64,000 bases of DNA from CAYSUS01 sp964434165 (lineage in GTDB: Bacteria > Planctomycetota > Planctomycetia > Pirellulales > Thermoguttaceae). Within the stretch, counting starts at the first letter, position 1; each line of letters starts with the position of its first letter. The notes under the pieces were generated by a model that saw only the letters and a list, made by a program, of their open reading frames with translations, had not been told where the DNA came from and made no database searches. Shown here piece by piece: positions 36,279-44,328 of the stretch. The DNA lies in assembly GCA_964434165.1 (NCBI GenBank), contig CAYSUS010000006.1, positions 65,672 to 129,671 of the forward strand, given 5' to 3'. The translations under genes and the position numbers were made by a program.

Positions 36279-36388
36279 TCGCGGGCAGCCCGGGGCCATC
36301 CCCATCCGAGGCGAGCCACGTCCGAAACTCGCGGGCCCCAAACATCGCGAAAAACCAGATCCACCGGTTGACAAGCCCGCTGCCATAG

Positions 36389-36501
36389 ATGCGTGAAACG
36401 CACCATCACGCTACAGCATGGTGCGTCATTCTAACGCTTCGCAGTGTCGGGTGTGAAGCTCGCAGTTGCCTCAGGTTCTGTGCGTTTCACACACCCTACG
36501 G
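36389..36501. repeat. MITE-like inverted repeat (GTGCGTTTCAC type)
   Basis: GTGAAACGCAC (36392-36402) is perfectly inverted at GTGCGTTTCAC (36480-36490), which runs on into ACACCCTACGG. The element is about 110 bp, lower in GC than its surroundings, and has no ORF. The motif GTGCGTTTCACNCACCCTAC is familiar from small palindromic elements in many bacteria. It lies in the 596-bp gap 36279-36874, the rest of which shows no convincing gene or RNA. Confidence 0.65.
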
Positions 36502-36874
36502 CTTCCTTTCAAGAGATTGCGTCTTTCTACCTGCATCCATCAATTCACGAGGCAGAGAGGGGAGGCCTGGAGGGAGCTTCCCTCCGGCCTGAGACCCGTC
36601 ACGTCGCTCCTGCGGCCCTCCTGGCCTTCCGGTCTCATGCGCACCGCCGATCCACATCACAGGCCTTGGCTCATGGGCGCGTTGAGCGAGAGGGCCTCGG
36701 GAGCCCTCTCTGGGGTCGCGTCGCCGGGCGACGAGGCCCATCGGGCGACCCACGGCGGGAAGCAGGATTCTGGCGCCCCATCCACTCGATGGGCCCTCAT
36801 GCGGGGGTCCACCCCTGGAAGACCGCGCGGCTGCTGACCAAGCGGACAGGGCGAATCTCAAGGCGCACGCGAGC

Positions 36875-38230
36875 TCACGCGATCTCGGGCAGCTCGGCCA
36901 GGGCGGCCTCGATCTTCTCCTGCGGATACTCGTAGTCCTCGAGCTGGCCCGAGAAGTACTTGTCGTAGGAGCCCAGGTCGCAGATCCCGTGTCCGGAGAG
37001 GTTGAAGAGGATGCACTTCTCCTCGTCCGTCTCGCGGCACTTGATGGCCTCGAGGATCGCCGCGCGGACCGCGTGGGAGGTCTCGGGCGCGGGGATGATG
37101 CCCTCGGTGGCGGCAAACAGCTTGGCCGCGTCGAAGCACTCTGTCTGGTGCAGAGATACTGCCTCGATCAGCCCCAGCTTGACGCCCAGGCTGACCGTGG
37201 GGGCCATGCCGTGGTAGCGGAGGCCGCCGGCGTGGATGCCCGGGGGCACGAAGCTGTGGCCCAGGGTGTACATCTTCATCAGCGGCGTGAGCTTGGTCGT
37301 GTCGCCGAAGTCGTAGCGGTACTGCCCGCGGCTCATCGTGGGGCAGGCGCAGGGCTCGGAGGCCACGAAGCGGATGTCGCGTCCGGCCAGCTTGTGGCGG
37401 AGGAAGGGGAAGGCCAACCCCGCGAAGTTGCTCCCCCCGCCCACGCAGCCCACGACGACGTCGGGGTAGTCGCCGGCCAGTTCCATCTGGTTCTCGGCCT
37501 CCAGGCCGATGACGGTCTGGTGGAGCATGACGTGATTGAGCACGCTGCCCAGCGAGTACTTGCAGCCCCCGTCCTTGACCGCGGCCTCGACGGCCTCGCT
37601 GATGGCGATCCCCAGCGCGCCGGGGCAGTCGGGGTCGGCGTCGAGGATCTGGCGGCCGGCCTCGGTCTCGCACGAGGGGCTGGCCCAGACCTTGGCGCCC
37701 CAGACGTGCATCATGGAGCGGCGGTAGGGCTTCTGCTGGTAGCTCACCTTGACCATGAACACGCGGCACTCCATGTCGAGCAGCGAGCAGGCGAAGGCCA
37801 GCGAGCTGCCCCACTGCCCGGCCCCGGTCTCAGTCGCCAGGCGGTTGATGCATTCCATATTGTTGAAGTAGGCCTGGGCCACGGCCGTGTTGGGCTTGTG
37901 GCTGCCGGGCGGGCTGTGGCTCTCGTCCTTGAAGTAGATGCGGGCCGGGGTTTTCAGGGCCTTTTCGAGGTTGCTCGCCCGGACCAGCGGCGAGGGCCGC
38001 CAGATGGCCAGGATGCGGCGGACTTCCTCAGGGATCTCGATCCATCGCTCCTGGCTGACCTCCTGGGCGATGAGGCTCCTGGGGAAGATGGGCTCCAGGT
38101 CGGCCGGACCGATCGGCTGCTGCGTGCCCGGGTGCACCACCGGCGGGAGGGGCTCGGGCAGGTCCGCCTGGATGTTGTACCAGGCCGTCGGGATATCGCT
38201 CTCGCTGAGGAAGATCCGCTTGGAGCTCAT
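36875..38230 (-). CDS. TrpB2-type PLP enzyme (tryptophan synthase beta-like)
   Basis: A 451-aa fold-type II PLP enzyme of the TrpB2 group, which can make tryptophan from indole and serine without TrpA. The start is ATG 38230 (MSSKRIFLSESD) with AAGGGA upstream. Motifs: PLP lysine in GSHKPNTAVAQ, catalytic Glu in ATETGAGQWGSS and the phosphate-binding glycine loop VVGCVGGGSNFAGLAF. The long N-terminal extension (WYNIQADLPEPLPPVVHPGT) and YRYDFGDTTKLTPLMKMYTLG are typical of TrpB2 rather than TrpB1. No trpA or other trp gene is nearby; a stand-alone role in indole salvage or another beta-replacement is known for this group. Confidence 0.92.
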   Translation of the reverse strand: MSSKRIFLSESDIPTAWYNIQADLPEPLPPVVHPGTQQPIGPADLEPIFPRSLIAQEVSQERWIEIPEEVRRILAIWRPSPLVRASNLEKALKTPARIYFKDESHSPPGSHKPNTAVAQAYFNNMECINRLATETGAGQWGSSLAFACSLLDMECRVFMVKVSYQQKPYRRSMMHVWGAKVWASPSCETEAGRQILDADPDCPGALGIAISEAVEAAVKDGGCKYSLGSVLNHVMLHQTVIGLEAENQMELAGDYPDVVVGCVGGGSNFAGLAFPFLRHKLAGRDIRFVASEPCACPTMSRGQYRYDFGDTTKLTPLMKMYTLGHSFVPPGIHAGGLRYHGMAPTVSLGVKLGLIEAVSLHQTECFDAAKLFAATEGIIPAPETSHAVRAAILEAIKCRETDEEKCILFNLSGHGICDLGSYDKYFSGQLEDYEYPQEKIEAALAELPEIA

Positions 38231-38400
38231 CGAAGGTTCCCTTTCGTCGGGCAAGGAACAAGACCGGGCAAACCATCTAGCGTAGTCGGCGCGCGGGGGG
38301 TTGTCGATGGGCTCGGAGCCTCAAGCTGGCCGCGGCAGGAAACCGACTGTATAACGGACACGCTTCTGAATCCCTCGCAGAGACGGCCCCTATTTGCCCC

Positions 38401-39987
38401 ATGTTTGGCAACCTGAATCGATCGCAGTCTCCGCCGCGCGCGATCGTGGGGCAGCGCTTACTGGCCGCCCTTCTCCTTGGCGTGACGGCGCTCTGGTCGG
38501 TCCAGGCCGCCGAGCGCAGGGCCTCGCTGCACGCGGCCCTGGAGTCGATCACGGCCGCGGAGCTGAAGGCCCACGTCGATTTCCTGGCCGACGACCAGCG
38601 CGAGGGGCGCGCGTCGGGTACGCGCGGCGGGCGCGAGGCCGGCGACTACCTGGCCGAGAAGCTTGCCGCCCTGGGCCTGCGCCCCGCCGGCATCGACGGG
38701 GGCTACTTCCAGCCGTTCGGCCACGGATACCGCAACGTTCTGGCGTGGATCCCGGGGAGCGACGAGAAGCTGCGCGGCGAGCTGATCGTGGTCAGCGCCC
38801 ACTACGATCACGTGGGCTACGGCAACCGCAAGAACAGCCGCGGACCGACCGGACAGATCCACAACGGCGCGGACGACAACGCCAGCGGCACGGCGGGGCT
38901 TCTTGAGGTCGCCGGGGCGCTGGCCATGTTGCCCGAGGCCCCGAAGCGGACTGTGCTGGTCGCCTTCTGGGACGCCGAGGAGATGGGTATGCTCGGCTCC
39001 CAGCACTGGCTCGATCAGCCCACGCTCCGGAATTACCAGGTGAAAGCCATGCTGTGCATGGACATGATCGGGCGGCTGCGCGGCGAGAAACTGAAGGTCT
39101 TCGGCACGCGCTGCGGCTACGGGCTGCGGCGGCTGATCGCCGAGGAGAACGACAGCCTCGGCCTGGAGGTCGATTACGACTGGACCATGCGGCGGAACTC
39201 GGACCATTACGTGTTCTTCGAGAAGCGGATCCCGGCCCTGTTGTTCCACACGGGCGTGCACGACGACTATCACACGCCCCGCGACGATGCCCACCTGATC
39301 AATCACCGGGGCATGAACCGCGTGGCGCGGCTGGTCTTCCGCACCACCTGGCGACTGGCCGAGGCCGGCGCGGTGACGGCCTTCCGCGAGGCCGGCTCGC
39401 GCGAGTCGGCGGACACCCAGCGGCGGATCATCGAACGGGCCCCGGCGCTGCCCAGCCGTCTGGGCGTGTCGTGGTCGCCGCAGGGCTTCGTGGGGCCGGG
39501 CGTCCGCGTAACCGAGGTGACCGAGGGCTCCCCGGCCGACAAGGCCGGCATCCGTGCCAACGACCGAATCATGGAGTTTGGCGGCCGCGAGGTCGCCTCC
39601 GGGACCGCCCTGCTCGGCGCGGTGATGCTGGCTCCCAGCCCAGCCTCCGTGGAGGTCATGCGGCCGGGCGAGGAGAACCCCCTGAAGCTCCAGGTGGAAC
39701 TGGACGGCGAGCCCATGCGGATCGGGCTGTTGTGGCGGATCGACGACGCCGAGCCGGGCGTTACGATCGTCCGCTACGTGGTGCCCGGCTCGCCCGCGGC
39801 CCTGGCGGGGCTGAAGCCCGGCGACCGCATCTACCGGGTCGTGGGCCGGGATTTCGGCGGCGAGGACGAGTTCCGGCGGCTCCTGACCGAGTCCCCTGGT
39901 CCGATCGAGCTGCGCGTGGAGCGCGACGGCCGGCTCCGCGGCGTCGAGCTGGAGTTGGGGGCCGAGCCGAAGCGGCGCGCGGCGTGA
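38401..39987 (+). CDS. Exported M28 aminopeptidase-like protein with two PDZ domains
   Basis: A 528-aa zinc peptidase. A signal peptide or anchor is at the N-terminus (LLAALLLGVTALWSVQA). The M28 domain (about 50-325) has all zinc-site blocks: VVSAHYDHVGYG, HNGADDNASGTAG, FWDAEEMGMLGS, CMDMIG and FHTGVHDDYHTPRDD. Two PDZ-like domains follow: about 355-435 (VTEVTEGSPADKAGIRANDR) and about 435-520 (VRYVVPGSPAALAGLKPGDR). This order is known for planctomycete extracytoplasmic peptidases, where PDZ domains recruit substrate. The next gene is convergent, 7 bp away. Confidence 0.9.
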   Translation: MFGNLNRSQSPPRAIVGQRLLAALLLGVTALWSVQAAERRASLHAALESITAAELKAHVDFLADDQREGRASGTRGGREAGDYLAEKLAALGLRPAGIDGGYFQPFGHGYRNVLAWIPGSDEKLRGELIVVSAHYDHVGYGNRKNSRGPTGQIHNGADDNASGTAGLLEVAGALAMLPEAPKRTVLVAFWDAEEMGMLGSQHWLDQPTLRNYQVKAMLCMDMIGRLRGEKLKVFGTRCGYGLRRLIAEENDSLGLEVDYDWTMRRNSDHYVFFEKRIPALLFHTGVHDDYHTPRDDAHLINHRGMNRVARLVFRTTWRLAEAGAVTAFREAGSRESADTQRRIIERAPALPSRLGVSWSPQGFVGPGVRVTEVTEGSPADKAGIRANDRIMEFGGREVASGTALLGAVMLAPSPASVEVMRPGEENPLKLQVELDGEPMRIGLLWRIDDAEPGVTIVRYVVPGSPAALAGLKPGDRIYRVVGRDFGGEDEFRRLLTESPGPIELRVERDGRLRGVELELGAEPKRRAA

Positions 39988-39994
39988 GCGCGTC

Positions 39995-41638
39995 TCACGT
40001 CTGGCGCTTCCGCCCTGGGCGCGTGCTGCGCAGGCCTACCAGCGCGGCGAGCAACAGCCCGGCAAGGGCCGAGGAGCCGAACGTGGCCGGCTCGGGCACG
40101 TAGGCCGTCTGGAGGCCGTACTTCAGGTCGAGGTACGCGCCCAGGGCGAGATGCTCCGCTTCGCCCAGCGCATGGTCGAACAGGAGGACCTCGGCGATCT
40201 GGCCGTCGAGGTTCTGCCACGCGCCTTCGTTGGTGGCTCCCAGGAGGAGCGACGCGTCGGTGTCCGCCAGGTCGGCGACCGCCTGCGCGGCCGTGCCAGC
40301 CAGGCGGCCGTCGAGATAGACCCGGGCCGCTTCGCCGGGCATCCACACTCCCACGATGAGGTGCCACTCGTCAGCGGTCATGGCGAACGCGGCGACGGTA
40401 TCGGGGTCGAAGCTGCCAGCACTGTCCTGCACGCTGAAGACCTGCGTGGACAGGCCCCACTCGCGGCGTCCACTACTGGAGTCGTACTTCGACACGATCC
40501 ACTGGGCGTCGGCGGTGTTCTCCGGCCGGACCACCGCGGCGACGGTCAGCCCCTGGGCGTTGTCGTGGATCTTGACGTTGCCCGCCGAGAGGAAGTCGTT
40601 CGAGCCGTCGAAGTCCACGGCCGGGAAGCCCGCCAACTGGTCCTGCAACAGCAGCGGAGAGGCGCCGCCGGACTGCTGCATGTCCGCCACGCCCGGGCCG
40701 CTGTCCTGCCAGCGGTCCACGCGGTAACCGGGCAGGCCTCCGTCGAAGCGGACCTGTGTGCCGTCATCGATCTGGTACCAGGTCTTGAGGCCGGGGATCT
40801 GGTCGGGCTGAAAGGCGGGCGTGGTGGCCGCCGCGTGGTGCGCGGCGATCCGTTCGGCCGACAGCGCGCGGTCGTAGACGGCCACCTCGTCGATCCGCCC
40901 GGCGAAGTGCTCGCCCGGCCCGGTGGCGAACTGGGCGCCGATCCACAAGGGAGCATTGTTGACGTGGATTGCCGCGGGCACGTCGGTGGTCGTCTCCTGG
41001 ACCATCGCGCCATCGACGTAGAGCTTCATCGAATGGCCGGGCACGAAGGTGGCGGCCACGTGGTACCACTGGTCGGCCGAGAGGGGCGTATCCGACTCCA
41101 GCACCCGAGCGTCGGAGAACTGGCCGCTCGGGGAGATGACCATGCCCAATTCCAGGGACGGATTCAGGTAGAGGTTGTACGCCCGGCTGTTGTCGCTTCC
41201 CCGGTACTTGGCCGCGATGCCCTCGTTGGTCGTGGGCGTGGAGGAGTCGTGGAGGACCCATGCCTCCAGCGTCAGCGGCCCGGTGATGTCGATCACGTCG
41301 CCGACCGTAGCGTTGTCCGCGGTCTCGGATCGGTTGTCGGTTCCGTCAAAGACCGGGGCGTGGTTCGTGGCGCCGAATCCGGGCAGCGCCGGCCCCTGGG
41401 CGCTGGCCTGGCCCAGCTCGCCCGGCGCGTAGTTGAAGTACCGGCCGTGCAGCCGATCGCCCCAGCCGAGGTTGGTGGAGCGGTCGCCGCCGCTCTCCTC
41501 CAGGCGGAAGTAGGCGACGGGCCGGTCCGCGAGGACTTCGGCGGAGTAGATGCCTGCGTGACAAACGGAGGGCAGCGCGTGCCCGACCGCAATCCACAAC
41601 AGGCCGACCGACAGAGCTGCGCGAGGAACCTGCCGCAT
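39995..41638 (-). CDS. LamG-domain PEP-CTERM surface protein
   Basis: A 547-aa secreted protein. The ATG at 41638 has GGAGG 8 bases upstream, decisive over ATG 41656. Signal peptide: AALSVGLLWIAVGHALPSVCHA. Two concanavalin-like LamG domains follow. The first (about 35-270) includes SLELGMVISP, YHVAATFVPGHSMKLYVDGA and RIDEVAVYDRALSAERI. The second (about 290-515) includes DEWHLIVGVWMPGEAARVYL and AEVLLFDHALGEAEH. The end is VPEPATFGSSALAGLLLAAL then a basic tail, a PEP-CTERM tag. Probable cell-surface polysaccharide-binding protein. Confidence 0.9.
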   Translation of the reverse strand: MRQVPRAALSVGLLWIAVGHALPSVCHAGIYSAEVLADRPVAYFRLEESGGDRSTNLGWGDRLHGRYFNYAPGELGQASAQGPALPGFGATNHAPVFDGTDNRSETADNATVGDVIDITGPLTLEAWVLHDSSTPTTNEGIAAKYRGSDNSRAYNLYLNPSLELGMVISPSGQFSDARVLESDTPLSADQWYHVAATFVPGHSMKLYVDGAMVQETTTDVPAAIHVNNAPLWIGAQFATGPGEHFAGRIDEVAVYDRALSAERIAAHHAAATTPAFQPDQIPGLKTWYQIDDGTQVRFDGGLPGYRVDRWQDSGPGVADMQQSGGASPLLLQDQLAGFPAVDFDGSNDFLSAGNVKIHDNAQGLTVAAVVRPENTADAQWIVSKYDSSSGRREWGLSTQVFSVQDSAGSFDPDTVAAFAMTADEWHLIVGVWMPGEAARVYLDGRLAGTAAQAVADLADTDASLLLGATNEGAWQNLDGQIAEVLLFDHALGEAEHLALGAYLDLKYGLQTAYVPEPATFGSSALAGLLLAALVGLRSTRPGRKRQT

Positions 41639-41796
41639 GGGAAGAACCTCCGCCATCGAGTTGGGTGAGGTTATGTTCGCCGCCGCCCGGTATTCGAGGC
41701 ACCTCGCCAGCATAGTCGGCCAGCGGGCCCCAGTCCACCGGACGCAGGGAGAACCATGAGGCTTGGAGGCCGCCGCGACGGGTCTGGAGAACGGCC

Positions 41797-42993
41797 TCAC
41801 CGCCGCAACACGCGCTGCGGGCGTTCGGCCACGCGGACGTCGATCTCCACGCGGCGGCCGTCGCGGATCACCTCGGCCGTGGCCGTCGATCCGACCTCGG
41901 TGCGGGCCACCGCCAGACTGAGGTCCATGCCGTCGTCGATCTCCTCGCCGTTCCAGCCCACGATCACGTCGCCGGGCCGCAGACCCGCCTCGGCGGCCGG
42001 AGAGCCGGGAAGCACCCGGGCGACCAGCGCGCCGCGGGTCTCCTTCAGGTCGAGCTGCTCGGCAATGTCCGGATTGATGGACTGGAGCTCCACGCCCAGC
42101 CAGCCGCGCTGGACCACGCCGTCGGCCTTCAGACGCTCGTACACCTCCTGGGCGATGCGGCTGGGGATGGCGAAGCTGATGCCCTGGTAGCGCTCGCCGT
42201 AGATCGCCGTGTTGATGCCCACCACCTGGCCGTCCATGTTGACCAGGGGGCCGCCGCTGTTGCCCGGGTTGACCGCCGCATCGGTCTGCAGGAAGTCCTG
42301 GTAGCCCAGGTCGCGGACAATCCCCCGCCGCCCCTTGGCGCTGATGATGCCGGCGGTCACGGTGCGGGCCAGGCGGAAGGGGTTGCCCACGGCCAGGACC
42401 GAGTCGCCGACTTCCATCTTGTCGCTATCGCCCCAGGTGGCGGCGACGAGATCCGGGGCGTCGATCTTCAAGACGGCGATGTCGGACAGCGGATCGGAGC
42501 CCATGACCCGCACGTCGTCGATCGTGCGTCCGTCGGCCAGATGCACGGAGACCTCGTCGGCCTGGCCGATCACGTGGTAGTTGGTGACGATGTAGCCGTC
42601 CTCGTCCATGATCACGCCGGAGCCTTCGCCCTGCGCGCGGAACTGCTGCGGCCCGCGAAACAGGAAGCCCCATTCGTCGGCGGCCACCCCCTGCACGACC
42701 TTCTCGGTCTCGACCCCCACCACGCTGGGCTCGATGGCTTTGGCCACCGCGGCAAAGCGCCGCTGCGGATCGGGCAGCTCGCGCAACGTCTCCAGCGCGA
42801 CCTCCTGCCGGGCCCGCTGCTGCGCCTTGGCCACGGCATAGACCACTTGCTGCACGAAATACGGCACGATCATTACCACGAGCAACGCCACCAGCATGAC
42901 CAGCAGCCAGGGCAGTCGTCGCGACGGCGCATAGGGCACGGGTGGGGGGCTGGACCGCTGCTGCGGCTCGGAGGGGGAGAGACCGTCGTACAT
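41797..42993 (-). CDS. HtrA/DegP-type trypsin-like serine protease with PDZ
   Basis: A 398-aa membrane-anchored S1C protease for envelope quality control. A Pro-rich N-terminal tail is followed by one membrane helix (WLLVMLVALLVVMIVPYFV, about 29-50). The catalytic triad is intact: H140 in TNYHVIG, D171 in SDIAVLKI and S246 in NPGNSGGPL. One PDZ domain follows (about 300-390: RVLPGSPAAEAGLRPGDVIV). Length and layout are close to DegS-like or planctomycete HtrA proteins with one PDZ. It is presumably a regulatory or house-cleaning protease facing the periplasm. Confidence 0.95.
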   Translation of the reverse strand: MYDGLSPSEPQQRSSPPPVPYAPSRRLPWLLVMLVALLVVMIVPYFVQQVVYAVAKAQQRARQEVALETLRELPDPQRRFAAVAKAIEPSVVGVETEKVVQGVAADEWGFLFRGPQQFRAQGEGSGVIMDEDGYIVTNYHVIGQADEVSVHLADGRTIDDVRVMGSDPLSDIAVLKIDAPDLVAATWGDSDKMEVGDSVLAVGNPFRLARTVTAGIISAKGRRGIVRDLGYQDFLQTDAAVNPGNSGGPLVNMDGQVVGINTAIYGERYQGISFAIPSRIAQEVYERLKADGVVQRGWLGVELQSINPDIAEQLDLKETRGALVARVLPGSPAAEAGLRPGDVIVGWNGEEIDDGMDLSLAVARTEVGSTATAEVIRDGRRVEIDVRVAERPQRVLRR

Positions 42994-43276
42994 CGCCAGA
43001 TACCGTATCTGCGGGGGAGATTCCGGGGGACTACGACGATTATACCCCTCGGTGCCCGGACATGAACCCGTGGAACCTCCACCCGGGAGCCCGGAAGAGC
43101 CGCGGCGCGTTGCGGCGGCGGTGCAAACCAGGCGGCTCGGACGGCCTGACGGCGGACGATTTCCGAGGGCTCACGCCGTGGCCGGACATTGCTTCATCTT
43201 CCGGCCACGCCGGGGTATGCTGAGGAGGCGCCGCCTCCGTGTGCGGTCGGTGCAGGTCTTCTCCCAGGCATCTACC

Positions 43277-44314
43277 ATGTTCGGCCTTCGCCCCATCCCG
43301 CTGAAGAACCTGGCCGAGCTGTCGCGACGCCTGGCGATCGCGCTGGGCGCGGGGATCGACCTCCGTCGGGCGCTGGAAACCGAGGCCGACCGCGCCGGCG
43401 GATTCGCCCGTGGCCGGCTCTCGGCCGTGCGCGACGCCGTGCGCGAAGGCCAGTCCCTGGCCGACGCGTTGGCCGCAGCCGGTGGGTACTTCCCGCCCCT
43501 GTTCCGCAAGATGGTCGAGCTGGGCGAGAAGACCGGGCATCTGCCCGACGTACTCGGCCGGCTCGCCGACCACTACGAAGGCCAGATGCAGCTCCGGCGG
43601 ATGTTTCTCTCGGCCATTGCCTGGCCGCTGGCAGAACTGGCCATCGCCGTGGTGGTGGTGGGCCTGCTGATCTGGATCGTGGGCCTGATCGGGGAGTCCA
43701 CGGGCACGACCATCGATCCTCTGGGCTTCGGCCTGACCGGCACGCGCGGCCTGGCGGTCTACGTGGCAGTCGTGGTGTCCGCCGCGGTCGCGGTGGTGCT
43801 GATGGTGCAGGCCGCGCGACGCGGACTGTTCTGGATCCGGCCGGTGCAACTGGCCGCGATGCGCCTGCCGGTGATCGGCCCATGTCTGAAGGCGATCGCC
43901 CTGGCCCGCATGACCTGGGCCCTCCAGTTGACCCTGAATACGGAGCTGGACGTGCGCGAGGCCATGCGCTTGGGCGTGGAGACGTCGCTGAATCCCCGGT
44001 TCGCCGGGAAGGCGGACCGCATCGAGCGCGCCTTGTCGGGCGGCTCCACGGTGACCGAGGCCGTGGAGACCGCCGGCGCGTTCCCGCCCGACTTCGTCGC
44101 CGCCGTCGGCATCGGGGAGCACACCGGCAGCCTGCCCGAGTCCATGGCCCTGCTTTCGCGCCAGTACCAGGAGCAGGCCCGGGCGGCGCTGGCCACGCTC
44201 ACGCGCCTGGCGGGCACGGCCGTCTGGCTGGTCATCGCCGGGCTCATTCTCTTCCTCATCTTCCGCCTCGCCTCTTTCTACCTCGGGGCCTACCAAGACG
44301 CCTTATCCATGTGA
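43277..44314 (+). CDS. GspF/PilC-like inner-membrane protein of type II secretion or pili
   Basis: A 345-aa polytopic protein of the GspF/PilC family, the inner-membrane platform that couples the assembly ATPase to pseudopilin assembly. Two F-domains are visible. The first (about 8-130) has LSRRLAIALGAGIDLRRALE, VREGQSLADAL and FPPLFRKMVELGEKTGHLPD. The second (about 195-320) has FAGKADRIERALSGGSTVTE and FVAAVGIGEHTGSLPESM. Three membrane segments are at about 120-140, 165-185 and 320-338. Start is ATG 43277; the frame is open upstream but not protein-like. The kinase gene follows after 14 bp. No GspE or GspG partner is adjacent. Confidence 0.87.
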   Translation: MFGLRPIPLKNLAELSRRLAIALGAGIDLRRALETEADRAGGFARGRLSAVRDAVREGQSLADALAAAGGYFPPLFRKMVELGEKTGHLPDVLGRLADHYEGQMQLRRMFLSAIAWPLAELAIAVVVVGLLIWIVGLIGESTGTTIDPLGFGLTGTRGLAVYVAVVVSAAVAVVLMVQAARRGLFWIRPVQLAAMRLPVIGPCLKAIALARMTWALQLTLNTELDVREAMRLGVETSLNPRFAGKADRIERALSGGSTVTEAVETAGAFPPDFVAAVGIGEHTGSLPESMALLSRQYQEQARAALATLTRLAGTAVWLVIAGLILFLIFRLASFYLGAYQDALSM

Positions 44315-44328
44315 GGAAGCGAGCCGTT

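Noticed and set aside
36496..36860. Small gene upstream of trpB2
   Set aside because: Open frames on both strands lack ribosome sites and look random; the region includes a palindromic element.
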